Source: Streptomyces luteolifulvus (GTDB lineage: Bacteria; Actinomycetota; Actinomycetes; Streptomycetales; Streptomycetaceae). Taken from it: a stretch of 64,000 nt of DNA. The position numbers and the translations under genes were made by a program. Shown one piece after another: positions 29,089-37,560 of this stretch. Positions within the stretch are counted from its first letter, which is position 1. Each line of letters starts with the position of its first letter. The stretch covers positions 1-64,000 of the forward strand of contig NZ_VZRB01000001.1 in the NCBI RefSeq assembly GCF_008806595.1, given 5' to 3'. The notes under the pieces are model-generated. The model saw only the letters and a program-made list of their open reading frames with translations, made no database searches and was not told where the DNA came from.

Positions 29089-29747
29089 GCGAGGAGACCA
29101 CCGAAGCACCGGCCGGGCCGAGCACCGTCGCCGGCCTCGATCTCAAGCCCGCCCTGGAGGCCGTCCTGATGGTCGTGGACGAACCCGCGACCGAGGAGCA
29201 CCTCGCGAAGATCCTCCAGCGGCCCCGGCGGCAGATCGCGGACGCGCTGCGGGAGCTGGCGGACGAGTACACCGTCCAGGGGCGCGGGTTCGAGCTGCGG
29301 CTGATCGCCGGCGGCTGGCGCTTCTACTCCCGTCCGGAGTACGCGGCGGCCGTCGAGGGCTTCGTCCTGGACGGCCAGCAGGCCCGGCTCACCCAGGCCG
29401 CGCTGGAGACGCTCGCGGTCGTGGCGTACCGCCAGCCGGTCAGCCGGAGCCGGGTCTCCGCGGTCCGCGGAGTCAACTGCGACGGTGTGATGCGCACCCT
29501 CCTGCAGCGCGGTCTGGTCCAGGAGGCGGGCACGGAACCCGAAACAGGTGCGATCCTGTACACGACGACGAACTACTTCCTGGAGCGAATGGGCCTGCGC
29601 GGTCTGGACGAGCTCCCGGAGCTCGCGCCCTTCCTCCCGGAGGCGGAGGCGATCGAGGCGGAGACACAGGAAGGCGTTCCGTCGTTCGACCCGGACGCAC
29701 CCGATGCCCCGGGTGCAGACGACGCAGACGACCAGACGGAAATTTGA
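29085..29747 (+). CDS. scpB: Segregation and condensation protein B
   Basis: 220 residues from GTG 29085, coupled to scpA by a GTGA overlap. Two winged-helix domains: LKPALEAVLMVVDEPATEEH through RLIAGGWRFYSRPEYA, and QAALETLAVVAYRQPVSRSR with VSAVRGVNCDGVMRTLLQRG. The C-terminal 35 residues are acidic. It dimerises and binds ScpA in the SMC condensin complex. The last bases overlap the pseudouridine synthase start. Confidence 0.95.
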   Translation: MSEETTEAPAGPSTVAGLDLKPALEAVLMVVDEPATEEHLAKILQRPRRQIADALRELADEYTVQGRGFELRLIAGGWRFYSRPEYAAAVEGFVLDGQQARLTQAALETLAVVAYRQPVSRSRVSAVRGVNCDGVMRTLLQRGLVQEAGTEPETGAILYTTTNYFLERMGLRGLDELPELAPFLPEAEAIEAETQEGVPSFDPDAPDAPGADDADDQTEI

Positions 29748-30811
29748 TGCGAAGCAGCGGCAGCGGAAAGAGTGGCGGGCGCGGTAACTACCGCGGTGCC
29801 GGCAACAACAGGGACCAGAAGCAGGGGCAGGGCCGCCCCCGCAAGCCCCGCCCCGAGGAGCGCCGCTACGACGTCGGCCCCGGCGCCACCCAGGACGGCC
29901 CCAAGTCCGGACGCGGCGGTGCCGCCCGCGGCGGTGCGAAGGGCGGCCCCAAGCAGGCCCAGCAGGGGCGCGGTCGCTCGGCCCCCGGCCGTTCCCGTGA
30001 GTACGAGGCGCGCGCCGAGGAGCGCAACCGCGAGCGGTACGCCGGCAAGAAGGACGTCAAGCTGCCCAAGACCTTCCCGGGCGCCGAACAGGAGGGCGAG
30101 CGCCTGCAGAAGGTCCTCGCGCGCGCGGGCTACGGTTCCCGGCGTGCCTGCGAGGAGCTGATCGAGCAGGCGCGGGTCGAGGTCAACGGCGAGATCGTCC
30201 TGGAGCAGGGCAAGCGGGTCGACCCGGAGAAGGACGAGGTCAAGGTCGACGGCCTGACGGTGGCGACGCAGTCGTACCAGTTCTTCTCGCTGAACAAGCC
30301 GGCCGGTGTCGTCTCGACGATGGAAGACCCGGAAGGCCGTCAGTGCCTCGGCGACTACGTCACCAACCGCGAGACGCGTCTCTTCCACGTCGGCCGGCTC
30401 GACACCGAGACCGAGGGCGTCATCCTGCTCACCAACCACGGCGAGCTGGCGCACCGGCTGACGCACCCCAAGTACGGCGTGAAGAAGACCTACCTCGCGG
30501 CCATCGTCGGCCCCATCCCGCGTGACCTTGGCAAGAAGCTCAAGGACGGCATCCAGCTGGAGGACGGGTACGCCCGCGCGGACCACTTCCGGGTCGTCGA
30601 GCAGACCGGCAAGAACTACCTGGTCGAGGTGACCCTCCACGAGGGCCGCAAGCACATCGTGCGCCGCATGCTGGCGGAGGCCGGCTTCCCGGTCGAGAAA
30701 CTGGTGCGTACAGCCTTCGGGCCGATCACCCTGGGCGACCAGAAGTCGGGCTGGCTGCGCCGCCTGTCCAACACGGAGGTCGGGATGCTGATGAAGGAAG
30801 TCGACCTGTAG
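29747..30811 (+). CDS. rRNA pseudouridine synthase, RsuA/RluB type
   Basis: 354 residues from ATG 29747 in a TGATG overlap with scpB. Residues 1-~105 are a basic, Gly/Arg/Gln-rich extension (GRGNYRGAGNNRDQKQGQGR), followed by an S4 domain (RLQKVLARAGYGSRRACEEL) and the catalytic domain with HVGRLDTETEGVILLTNHGE, whose Asp is the nucleophile. RluB modifies 23S U2605 in E. coli. In mycobacteria the orthologue Rv1711 also follows scpB. Confidence 0.92.
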   Translation: MRSSGSGKSGGRGNYRGAGNNRDQKQGQGRPRKPRPEERRYDVGPGATQDGPKSGRGGAARGGAKGGPKQAQQGRGRSAPGRSREYEARAEERNRERYAGKKDVKLPKTFPGAEQEGERLQKVLARAGYGSRRACEELIEQARVEVNGEIVLEQGKRVDPEKDEVKVDGLTVATQSYQFFSLNKPAGVVSTMEDPEGRQCLGDYVTNRETRLFHVGRLDTETEGVILLTNHGELAHRLTHPKYGVKKTYLAAIVGPIPRDLGKKLKDGIQLEDGYARADHFRVVEQTGKNYLVEVTLHEGRKHIVRRMLAEAGFPVEKLVRTAFGPITLGDQKSGWLRRLSNTEVGMLMKEVDL

Positions 30812-30857
30812 GACGCCCTTCACGTCGACGCCCTTCCCGTTCGACACCCTTCACGAA

Positions 30858-30886
30858 GGCCGGTTCCGACCGATTCGGGACCGGCC
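30858..30886 (+). terminator. Terminator of the parA-scp-rluB operon
   Basis: GGCCGGTTCC pairs with GGGACCGGCC (9 of 10) around a 9-nt loop, followed by GATTCGTTTTC. It separates the operon from the sigma factor gene. Confidence 0.7.
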
Positions 30887-30937
30887 GATTCGTTTTCGCC
30901 GTCCCGCCGGTCTGTATCGGTGACGGAGGGAGCGGGA

Positions 30938-31900
30938 ATGGCCACGACGACGACGGACCGGGACGAGTTCGTACGGCTGACGGATCCGTACCGGCGGGAG
31001 CTGCTCGCGCACTGCTACCGGATGCTGGGCTCGGTCGACGAGGCCGAGGACCTGGTGCAGGAGACCTATCTGCGTGCCTGGCGGTCGTACGACGGCTACG
31101 AGGGCCGGGCCTCCCTGCGGACCTGGCTCCACCGGATCGCCACCAACACGTGTCTCACGGCGCTGGAGAGCCGGTCGCGCCGTCCGCTGCCCGCCGGGCT
31201 CGGCGGGCCGTCACAGGCGCCGGAGGAACCGCTGAGGGCTCCCGCGACGGACGTTCCGTGGCTGCAGCCGCTGCCGGACGCCCTGGTCGACCCCGCGACC
31301 GTCGTGGCCGCCCGGGGCACCCTGCGGCTCGCCCTGGTCGCCGCGCTGCAGCACCTGCCCGCCCGGCAACGGGCCGTGCTCATCCTGCGCGATGTGCTGG
31401 CCTGGCGGGCCACCGAGGTCGCCGCGGTCCTCGGCACGTCGACCGCGGCGGTCAAGAGCGCCCTTCAACGCGCGCGTGCCCGGCTCGACGAGGTCGCCCC
31501 GGACGAGGACCTCGTCGAGGAGCCGGAGGGCGCGGCGGACCGTGAGGTGCTCGACCGGTATGTGGCCGCTTTCGAGAACGCCGACCTGGATGCGCTGCTC
31601 GGGCTCCTCCAGGACGGTGTCGAGCTGGAGATGCCGCCCCACCTGGAGTGGTTCAGCGGGAAGAAGGACGTGATGCGCTTCCTGGCGGCGCGCGTGCACG
31701 AGAAGGGCGGCATCCGGATGCTGCGCACGCGCGCGAACGGGCAGCCGGCCGTCGCGATGTACGTGCGCGGGGTGGACGGCGTCCTCAGGGCGCACTCCGT
31801 GCAGGTGCTCACCGTCGCCGAGGGTGCCGTTGCGCGCGTCACGGCTTTCCTCGTACCGGAGCTGGTCGACCGGTTCGGGATGCCGAGGGTGCTGTCGTGA
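30938..31900 (+). CDS. ECF-type sigma-70 factor with C-terminal SnoaL-like domain (SigG-like)
   Basis: 320 residues from ATG 30938 with GGAGGGA 8 nt upstream. Region 2 is YRRELLAHCYRMLGSVDEAE then DLVQETYLRAWRSYDGYEGR; region 4 is LPARQRAVLILRDVLAWRAT with TSTAAVKSALQRARARLDE. The last ~110 residues form a SnoaL/NTF2-like domain (LDRYVAAFENADLDALLGLL), typical of the SigG/SigJ groups in which this domain replaces a classical anti-sigma factor. Targets are unknown. Its stop overlaps the next gene (GTGA). Confidence 0.9.
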   Translation: MATTTTDRDEFVRLTDPYRRELLAHCYRMLGSVDEAEDLVQETYLRAWRSYDGYEGRASLRTWLHRIATNTCLTALESRSRRPLPAGLGGPSQAPEEPLRAPATDVPWLQPLPDALVDPATVVAARGTLRLALVAALQHLPARQRAVLILRDVLAWRATEVAAVLGTSTAAVKSALQRARARLDEVAPDEDLVEEPEGAADREVLDRYVAAFENADLDALLGLLQDGVELEMPPHLEWFSGKKDVMRFLAARVHEKGGIRMLRTRANGQPAVAMYVRGVDGVLRAHSVQVLTVAEGAVARVTAFLVPELVDRFGMPRVLS

Positions 31901-32451
31901 ACGCCGGTGAGCTGCTGGAGCGTTCGCTCGCCTACGCACTGGGCAGCGTGGCCGGCGTGACGACGGGGAGCCTCGGGCGGTGCACGCCCTGCGCCGAGTG
32001 GGACCTGGGCGAACTGCTCGCGCATCTCGACGACTCGCTGGACGCGCTGCACGAGGGAGTGACGGGAGGCCGGATCGGGATGTTTCCCGGTGAGCCGGCG
32101 GCGGATCCCGCGTGCGGTTTCCGGCGCCGGGCGTGCGCGGTGCTCGGCGCCTGGGCGGCCGGGCCCGAGGGGCGGGTGCTGGTGGGCGAACGGCCGCTGG
32201 ACGTGCGGCTGATGGCCGCCGTGGGGGCCGTGGAGATCGCCGTGCACGGCTGGGACGTGGCGCAGGCATGCGGGCGGCCCCGGCCCATCCCGGCACGGCT
32301 CGCGGCCGAGCTGCTGCCCGTCGCGCGGTACGTGGTCGCCGATGCGGACCGGGGCGTGCGGTTCGCCGAGCCGGTCGCCGTGCCGTCGGGTGCCCGGCCG
32401 GACGCCCGGCTTCTGGCGTTCCTGGGGCGGCGCGATTCCTTTCCGGGGTGA
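31897..32451 (+). CDS. Mycothiol-dependent maleylpyruvate isomerase-fold protein (TIGR03086-like)
   Basis: 184 residues from GTG 31897, coupled to the sigma factor. N-terminal helix ELLERSLAYALGSVAGV, then CTPCAEWDLGELLAHLDDSL, matching the MDMPI/DinB four-helix bundle with its metal-site His, and MAAVGAVEIAVHGWDVAQAC containing the second and third ligands. Family members are thiol-dependent isomerases or transferases; some are encoded with sigma factors. Coupling suggests the protein is the product or sensor of the sigma circuit (inference). Confidence 0.8.
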   Translation: MNAGELLERSLAYALGSVAGVTTGSLGRCTPCAEWDLGELLAHLDDSLDALHEGVTGGRIGMFPGEPAADPACGFRRRACAVLGAWAAGPEGRVLVGERPLDVRLMAAVGAVEIAVHGWDVAQACGRPRPIPARLAAELLPVARYVVADADRGVRFAEPVAVPSGARPDARLLAFLGRRDSFPG

Positions 32452-32523
32452 GGGTGGTCTGCCTTTCGTGAGTGACCTCAAGGGTCGCCGAGTGATCTCG
32501 AAGGCCTCACGAAGGGAACCGTC

Positions 32524-33963
32524 ATGACCGACGAAACAGCCGTCATGAGCGATACGGCGGTGCGTGCCCCTCTCCGCGAACCGGCCGGAGCGCAGCCGCC
32601 CCCGCGGCGCGTGTGGACTGTGGCGCTCGCCGGGCTCGGGGCGCTGCTGTGCTCCCTCGACGTCGTGGTTGTCGCCACCGCGCTGCCCGCGCTGCGGGCC
32701 GACTTCGGGGCGAGTCTGTCCGATCTGGAGTGGACGATCAACGCGTACAACCTCGTCTTCGCCTGCCTCACCCTGACCGGTGCCGCGCTCGGCGACCGGT
32801 TCGGGCGGCGCCGTATGTACGTCGTCGGGCTCACCGTGTTCACCCTGGCCTCCGCCGCCGCGGCGCTCGCGGGCGGCCCGGGCCAGCTCATCGGAGCCCG
32901 AGTGGTGCAGGGGGCCGGGGCCGCCGTGCTGCTGCCGCTCACCCTGACGCTGATCAGCGAGGCGTTTCCGGCCGAGAAGCGGGGCATGGCGATCGGTGTG
33001 TGGGGTGGGGTGACCGGGCTCGGCGTGGCGGCCGGACCGGTGCTCGGGGGAGCCGTCACGGAGGGGTTGTCCTGGCAGTGGATCTTCTGGCTGAACGTGC
33101 CCATCGGGCTCGCCATGCTGCCCTTCGCCGCCACCAGGCTGCGCGAGAGCTTCGGTGCGCGGCCCCAACTCGATCTCGTGGGCCTGGTGTTGGCGGCAGC
33201 GGGTCTGACGGGGCTGGCCTGGGCGCCGGTGCGGGCCCCGGAGGTGGGGTGGGGAAGCACAGAGGTGCTGACCGCACTGGCCGTCGGAATCGTGTTCGTG
33301 ACGGCCTTCCTGGGGTGGGAACGCCGGGGCGCCCGCCATCCGATGCTGCCCCTCGCGTACTTCCGCCGGCGCCGTTTCTCCACCGCCAACGCGGCGGCCT
33401 TCCTGCTGTTCGGGTCGCTGCTCGGCGCCCTCTTCATGATCACGCAGCTCTTCCAGTACGGGCTCGGCTACTCCCCGCTGGAGGCAGGCGTGCGCATCCT
33501 CGTCTGGAACGCCACGCCCCTGCTGGTCGCGCCGGTCGCGGGCGCCCTCGCGGACCGCTTCGGCACCCGGCCCTTCATGCTGACCGGCCTGCTGCTCCAG
33601 GCCGCCGGACTCGCGCTGCTGGCCTGGCAGGTCGAACCCGGCGTCGGTTACGGGCGCGTGGTCGTCCCGCTGATCGTCGCGGGCATCGGCATCTCCATGG
33701 TGTTCCCGAGCGTGGCCAACGCCGTGACGTCGTCCGTGCCGCTCGGTGACGCGGGCATCGCGGCCGGGGTCAACAACGCGCTGCGCGAACTCGGCGGGGT
33801 CTTCGGAGTCGCGGTCGCCGCTGCCGTGTTCACGACGTACGGCGGCTACGCCTCACCGGAGACGTTTGTCGACGGATGCGGACCGGCGCTGTGGGTGACG
33901 GCGGGCACGGCGGCGGCCGGGGCCGTGGTGGCGGCGTTCTCGCCGGGGCGCGGGGGCGGCTGA
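32524..33963 (+). CDS. MFS efflux transporter, DHA2 (EmrB/QacA) family
   Basis: 479 residues from ATG 32524 with AAGGGA upstream. About 14 membrane helices. DHA2 signatures: LDVVVVATALPALRADFGAS in helix 1, LTGAALGDRFGRRRMYVVGL (motif A) and VVQGAGAAVLLPLTLTLISE; motif C-like GVWGGVTGLGVAAGPVLGG. Exports drugs or metabolites by proton antiport; substrate unknown. It is 72 nt after the isomerase-like gene on the same strand and could belong to the same transcript. Confidence 0.92.
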   Translation: MTDETAVMSDTAVRAPLREPAGAQPPPRRVWTVALAGLGALLCSLDVVVVATALPALRADFGASLSDLEWTINAYNLVFACLTLTGAALGDRFGRRRMYVVGLTVFTLASAAAALAGGPGQLIGARVVQGAGAAVLLPLTLTLISEAFPAEKRGMAIGVWGGVTGLGVAAGPVLGGAVTEGLSWQWIFWLNVPIGLAMLPFAATRLRESFGARPQLDLVGLVLAAAGLTGLAWAPVRAPEVGWGSTEVLTALAVGIVFVTAFLGWERRGARHPMLPLAYFRRRRFSTANAAAFLLFGSLLGALFMITQLFQYGLGYSPLEAGVRILVWNATPLLVAPVAGALADRFGTRPFMLTGLLLQAAGLALLAWQVEPGVGYGRVVVPLIVAGIGISMVFPSVANAVTSSVPLGDAGIAAGVNNALRELGGVFGVAVAAAVFTTYGGYASPETFVDGCGPALWVTAGTAAAGAVVAAFSPGRGGG

Positions 33964-33990
33964 GGACTTGTGCAGCCGGACCCACCCCCT

Positions 33991-34011
33991 TTATAGTCGC
34001 AATGACTATAA
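33991..34011. promoter_or_regulatory. Operator palindrome for the NrtR-like regulator
   Basis: TTATAGTC-GCAAT-GACTATAA is a perfect 8-bp inverted repeat with a 5-nt spacer, in a GC-rich background. Its left arm holds TATAGT, a good -10 box, so a bound repressor would block RNA polymerase. It ends 29 nt before ATG 34041. Autoregulation by the first gene product is the simplest reading. Confidence 0.75.
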
Positions 34012-34040
34012 GCCTCAGCGGCCATGAAGGGGGTGGCGTC

Positions 34041-34760
34041 ATGCAGGGCTACAACAAGTACGCCTACGAACCCTTCGCCGTCACCGTCGACCTCGCCGTC
34101 CTCACCCTGCGCGGCGCCGCGCTGCACGTGCTGCTCGTCGAGCGCGGCCAGGAGCCGTACGCGGGCCACTGGGCGCTGCCCGGCGGGTTCGTGGAGCCGG
34201 ACGAGTCGGCGGAGACCGCGGCCCGGCGCGAACTCGCCGAGGAGACCGGCCTGGTGGACGTCTCCGGGCTGCATCTGGAGCAGTTGCGCACCTACAGCGA
34301 ACCCGACCGCGACCCCCGCATGAGGGTCGTCTCGGTCGCGTTCGCCGCGCTGCTGCCGGACCCGCCCGAGCCGCACGCGGGCAGCGACGCGGCGCAGGCC
34401 CGCTGGCTGCCGTACGACTCGGCCGGGCCGCTCGCCTTCGACCACGACCGGATCCTGGCCGACGCCCACGACCGCGTCGGCGCGAAGCTCGAGTACACCT
34501 GCCTCGCCACGGCCTTCTGCCCGCCCGAGTTCACGCTCGGCGAGCTCCAGCAGGTCTACGAGACGGTGTGGGGCACGGCACTGGACCGGCCCAACTTCCG
34601 GCGCAAGGTGCTCGCCACACCCGGCTTCGTCGAACCGGTCCCGGGCGCCGCCCGGCTGACCGGCGGCCGCGGCAAACCGGCCGCGCTGTACCGCGCGGGC
34701 ACCGCCACCACCCTGCACCCGCCCCTGCTGAGACCGCCCCGGGAAGGACGCCCCGTATGA
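34041..34760 (+). CDS. NrtR-like Nudix transcriptional regulator
   Basis: 239 residues from ATG 34041 (GGGGGT upstream). The N-terminal Nudix domain starts YAYEPFAVTVDLAVLTLRG and holds a complete Nudix box G-x5-E-x7-REL-x-EE-x-GL (GGFVEPDE through AEETGL). Residues ~150-225 form a winged helix (FCPPEFTLGELQQVYETVWG followed by LDRPNFRRKVL), the architecture of NrtR, which represses NAD-metabolism genes and senses ADP-ribose. The intact box means hydrolysis cannot be excluded. Its stop overlaps the ADP-ribosylglycohydrolase start (ATGA). Confidence 0.88.
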   Translation: MQGYNKYAYEPFAVTVDLAVLTLRGAALHVLLVERGQEPYAGHWALPGGFVEPDESAETAARRELAEETGLVDVSGLHLEQLRTYSEPDRDPRMRVVSVAFAALLPDPPEPHAGSDAAQARWLPYDSAGPLAFDHDRILADAHDRVGAKLEYTCLATAFCPPEFTLGELQQVYETVWGTALDRPNFRRKVLATPGFVEPVPGAARLTGGRGKPAALYRAGTATTLHPPLLRPPREGRPV

Positions 34761-35779
34761 CCGCCACGACCACCGTCCACAAGCGCGCCGCCACCGGCTC
34801 CCTGCTGGGCCTCGCCCTCGGGGACGCGCTCGGGTTCCCGACCGAGTTCAGCGACGTGCCGTCGATCCTCGCCAAGTGCGGGCCGTGGCGGGAGATGGAG
34901 CTGCCGACCCCGGCGATCGTCACCGACGACACACAGATGACGCTGGCGCTGGGGCGGGGGCTGCGTACGGCCATGGACCGGGGGGTGCTCGGACCGGAAA
35001 TGGCCGAGCCCGTGCGGCAGGAGTTCATCGCCTGGAATCGCTCCCCCGAGAACAATCGCGCCCCGGGCAACACCTGCCTGACGGCCTGCGATCTGCTCGA
35101 ACGTCCGGACCGCCCCTGGCAGGACGCCAGTCAGATCCACTCCAAGGGCTGCGGCGCCAATATGCGCGTCGCGCCCCTCGGGCTGGTGCCCGGGCTGAGC
35201 GACGAACAGCGGGCCGGCGCCGCCCAGTTGCAGTCCGCGCTCACACACGGGCATCCGACGGCGCTCGCCGCGTCCGACCTCACCGCCCACGCCGTACGTC
35301 TGCTCGCGCAGGGCGCCGAGCCGACCGGGCTCGTCGGGCTGCTGCGGTCGTACGCCATAGAGAACCGCAGCCGTTACCACCACCGCTGGCTCGGCGACCT
35401 GTGGACCCGGAGCCAGGACCCCGGCCCCGAGCACTTCATCGCGCGCGGCTGGGACGAGTGCCTGGAAATCCTGGGCCGCCTCCAGGACGCCGTACGCACC
35501 GTGTCGCCGGAGACGGACCCGTGCCTGGCCACCGGGGCGGGCTGGATCGCCGAGGAGGCCCTGGCGACGGGCCTGCTGTGCTTCCTGCTCTTCGCGGACG
35601 CGCCGCTGACCGCCCTGCGCCGCGCCGCCTGCACCTCCGGCGACTCGGACTCGATCGCCTGCCTCGCGGGCGCCTTCGCCGGCGCGCACCTGGGCTCGGA
35701 CGCATGGCCCACCGAGTGGGCGGACCGGATCGAGTACCAGGGTGAGCTGGTGACGCTCGGCGCGCTCTGGGACGCCTGA
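34757..35779 (+). CDS. ADP-ribosylglycohydrolase family protein (DraG-like)
   Basis: 340 residues from ATG 34757, translationally coupled to the NrtR-like gene. GSLLGLALGDALGFPTEF opens the all-helical ARH fold; metal ligands are TDDTQMT (Asp57-Asp58) and, near the C-terminus, TSGDSDSIACLAGAFAGA. It should remove ADP-ribose from proteins, nucleic acids or small molecules. Coupling with a regulator that typically binds ADP-ribose suggests product-responsive control. Confidence 0.9.
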   Translation: MTATTTVHKRAATGSLLGLALGDALGFPTEFSDVPSILAKCGPWREMELPTPAIVTDDTQMTLALGRGLRTAMDRGVLGPEMAEPVRQEFIAWNRSPENNRAPGNTCLTACDLLERPDRPWQDASQIHSKGCGANMRVAPLGLVPGLSDEQRAGAAQLQSALTHGHPTALAASDLTAHAVRLLAQGAEPTGLVGLLRSYAIENRSRYHHRWLGDLWTRSQDPGPEHFIARGWDECLEILGRLQDAVRTVSPETDPCLATGAGWIAEEALATGLLCFLLFADAPLTALRRAACTSGDSDSIACLAGAFAGAHLGSDAWPTEWADRIEYQGELVTLGALWDA

Positions 35780-35800
35780 CGAGAGGGCGGCCTGCGCGGA

Positions 35801-36217
35801 TCAGGCCAGGGTGATCGACCCGCCCTGCACCGTGATCTTCTTCTCGGGCAACGCCCGCGTCGCCGGAGGGTGTTCCACCGCCCCGTCCGTGATGCTGAAC
35901 TTGCTGCCGTGGCAGGTGCAGTTGATGGTGCCGTCCGTCACGTTGGCCACCGGGCAGTCCTGGTGCGTGCAGATGTTGGAGAAGGCCTTGAACTCGCCTT
36001 CCTGCGGCTGGGTGACGACGACCTGCTCGGCCGCGAAGATCTTGCCGCCGCCCACCGGAATGTCCGACGCCTTGGCCAGCTCCTGGCCGGCCGAGGCCTT
36101 CGGTGAGCTGCCGCTGCCGCTGTCGTTGTTGTCGCCGTACTCGCTGCAGCCCACGGCAAGGGCCGCCGCGCCCGCAGTGAGGAGAACCGTGCGTCGCGTC
36201 GGGCGGGGGTCGGTCAT
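35801..36217 (-). CDS. Rieske [2Fe-2S] lipoprotein with Tat-type signal
   Basis: 138 residues from ATG 36217. The signal TRRTVLLTAGAAALAVGC has a twin-arginine and a lipobox Cys24, so it is probably exported folded by Tat and lipid-anchored. Cluster ligands are Cys83-x-His85 (CTHQDC) and Cys100-x-x-His103 (CTCHGS), with Cys88 and Cys102 for the disulfide, a complete Rieske set. Its start overlaps the stop of the upstream membrane gene (ATGA), so the two are coupled. It likely transfers electrons outside the membrane; partners are inferred from the operon. Confidence 0.92.
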   Translation of the reverse strand: MTDPRPTRRTVLLTAGAAALAVGCSEYGDNNDSGSGSSPKASAGQELAKASDIPVGGGKIFAAEQVVVTQPQEGEFKAFSNICTHQDCPVANVTDGTINCTCHGSKFSITDGAVEHPPATRALPEKKITVQGGSITLA

Positions 36218-36798
36218 GTCGTCACTCCGAACGTGCTGAAGAACCAGAAGGCGGAGGTCAGCCAGATGAGAGTGAGGGCGGTGAAGACCAGCCCGCCGAC
36301 GAGCGGCAGCATCCAGCCGGGAAGGCGCTCCCAGCGGAGCAAGAGCATCTTGGCACTGAATGCACCGAAGAAGAAGCAACCCAGGAGGGAGTGCCAGAAA
36401 ACACGCGATTCATACGTCTGATAGCCCAAAGCGTACAAGCAGTGCACCGCCACCGGGACGGCCACGAGAAACGCCACGCGGCCCGACCAGCGGTGCAGCG
36501 TCGACGACCAGCGGGGGCCCGGCAGCTTTCCGTACAGCATCAGCGCGGACATCAGCTGTACCAGCGCGAAGAAGAGCGAGACCGTCGCCAGCCATGACTT
36601 CACCGCTCCCGTGCTGCTGAAACCGGCGAGGTTGAAGGCCGTGCCCGCCGGGTCGTGGACCTTGCCGTACACACCGAGGGCGACGGCGACCGCGGCGGCC
36701 ACGAGCGCCGGGACCAGATAGCGGGCGGGATGCGGACCGCCGCGGGCGGGCTTCGGGGAGGGGAAGCCCTGGGTGGCGGCGTTCGGGTCGACGGTCAT
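36214..36798 (-). CDS. Five-helix membrane protein (DUF6529-like, possible b-type cytochrome)
   Basis: 194 residues with five hydrophobic helices after a Pro/Gly-rich cytoplasmic N-terminus. Histidines sit in helix-end positions: STLHRWSGRVAFLVAVPVAV, VHCLYALGYQTYESRVFWHS and the latter's LLGCFFFGAFSAK. The pattern HRWSGR and VHCLYA recalls cytochrome b561/DUF2231-type haem ligation, but haem binding is inference. Coupled to the Rieske lipoprotein gene downstream and 20 nt after a secreted-protein gene. Confidence 0.8.
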   Translation of the reverse strand: MTVDPNAATQGFPSPKPARGGPHPARYLVPALVAAAVAVALGVYGKVHDPAGTAFNLAGFSSTGAVKSWLATVSLFFALVQLMSALMLYGKLPGPRWSSTLHRWSGRVAFLVAVPVAVHCLYALGYQTYESRVFWHSLLGCFFFGAFSAKMLLLRWERLPGWMLPLVGGLVFTALTLIWLTSAFWFFSTFGVTT

Positions 36799-36817
36799 GA
36801 GCGGCTCCCGAAAGGGG

Positions 36818-37480
36818 TCAAGGAGTGACGGGGCGTGCCGTGAGCTGCTGTCCGTCGACCGTCACCACACCGGTCTCCGGGTCGATCCGCGGTGCGGGGG
36901 AGGGCTCTCCGTCCCGGGTGAGGATGCCCACCTGGGTGCCGTCCCTCAGGACGATCCAGCCGCCGTCGATCTTCGCACCGCGCACCGCGGCGGTCGCCCG
37001 GTACAGCCCCGAGGGCTTCTTCGCCTTGTCGGCGGTGAAGGCGTAGTGCCCGCCGCCGATGTCGACGGTGCCGCGGATCCTCTTGCCGGCCTTGAGCGTG
37101 CCGTTCAGCTCGGCATCGCCCTTGCCGGTGAGCCGCATGCTGCCGTCGTCGCGCACGTCGCCCTTCAGCCACGACTCCTTGTCACGGCCGTCGCAGAAGT
37201 ACGCGATCGCCTTGCCGTCCCGCAGGGTGACGGCGACCGCGGCGGAGTCGTCGTCGGTACGGCCGGCGTAGTCGGCGTTCGGGATCGGCGTCCGGGACGG
37301 ACTGCGCGTGGGAGTGGGCGCGGGCGAGGTGACGGTCCTCTTGGGCGTGGGACTCGGTGACGGCTCGTCCTGGTACGTGGACGAGGCGGTCTTCGTCCCT
37401 GTCGTCGCGTTGAGCGAGAGCATGAACAGGCCGAGCAGCAGTCCCGCGAGAAGAGTGAGCAGCGGTCCGGAACGCTTCAT
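36818..37480 (-). CDS. Secreted or membrane-anchored protein of unknown function
   Basis: 220 residues from ATG 37480 with GGGAGG in the leader. An N-terminal helix LLTLLAGLLLGLFMLSLNAT is a signal or anchor; residues ~35-70 are a Pro/Ser/Thr-rich linker (PSPSPTPKRTVTSPAPTPTR). The folded part reads SAAVAVTLRDGKAIAYFCDG and YAFTADKAKKPSGLYRA, a beta-rich domain I do not recognise. First gene of the minus-strand operon with the membrane protein and the Rieske lipoprotein; probably a partner on the outer face. Confidence 0.78.
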   Translation of the reverse strand: MKRSGPLLTLLAGLLLGLFMLSLNATTGTKTASSTYQDEPSPSPTPKRTVTSPAPTPTRSPSRTPIPNADYAGRTDDDSAAVAVTLRDGKAIAYFCDGRDKESWLKGDVRDDGSMRLTGKGDAELNGTLKAGKRIRGTVDIGGGHYAFTADKAKKPSGLYRATAAVRGAKIDGGWIVLRDGTQVGILTRDGEPSPAPRIDPETGVVTVDGQQLTARPVTP

Positions 37481-37560
37481 GACGGGCCTCCCCCGAGGCG
37501 AGTGTCCTGTTATGAGAGCGGACCGGCGGGCCCGGCGTCCAGAGGCGCACGGGGGTGTTC

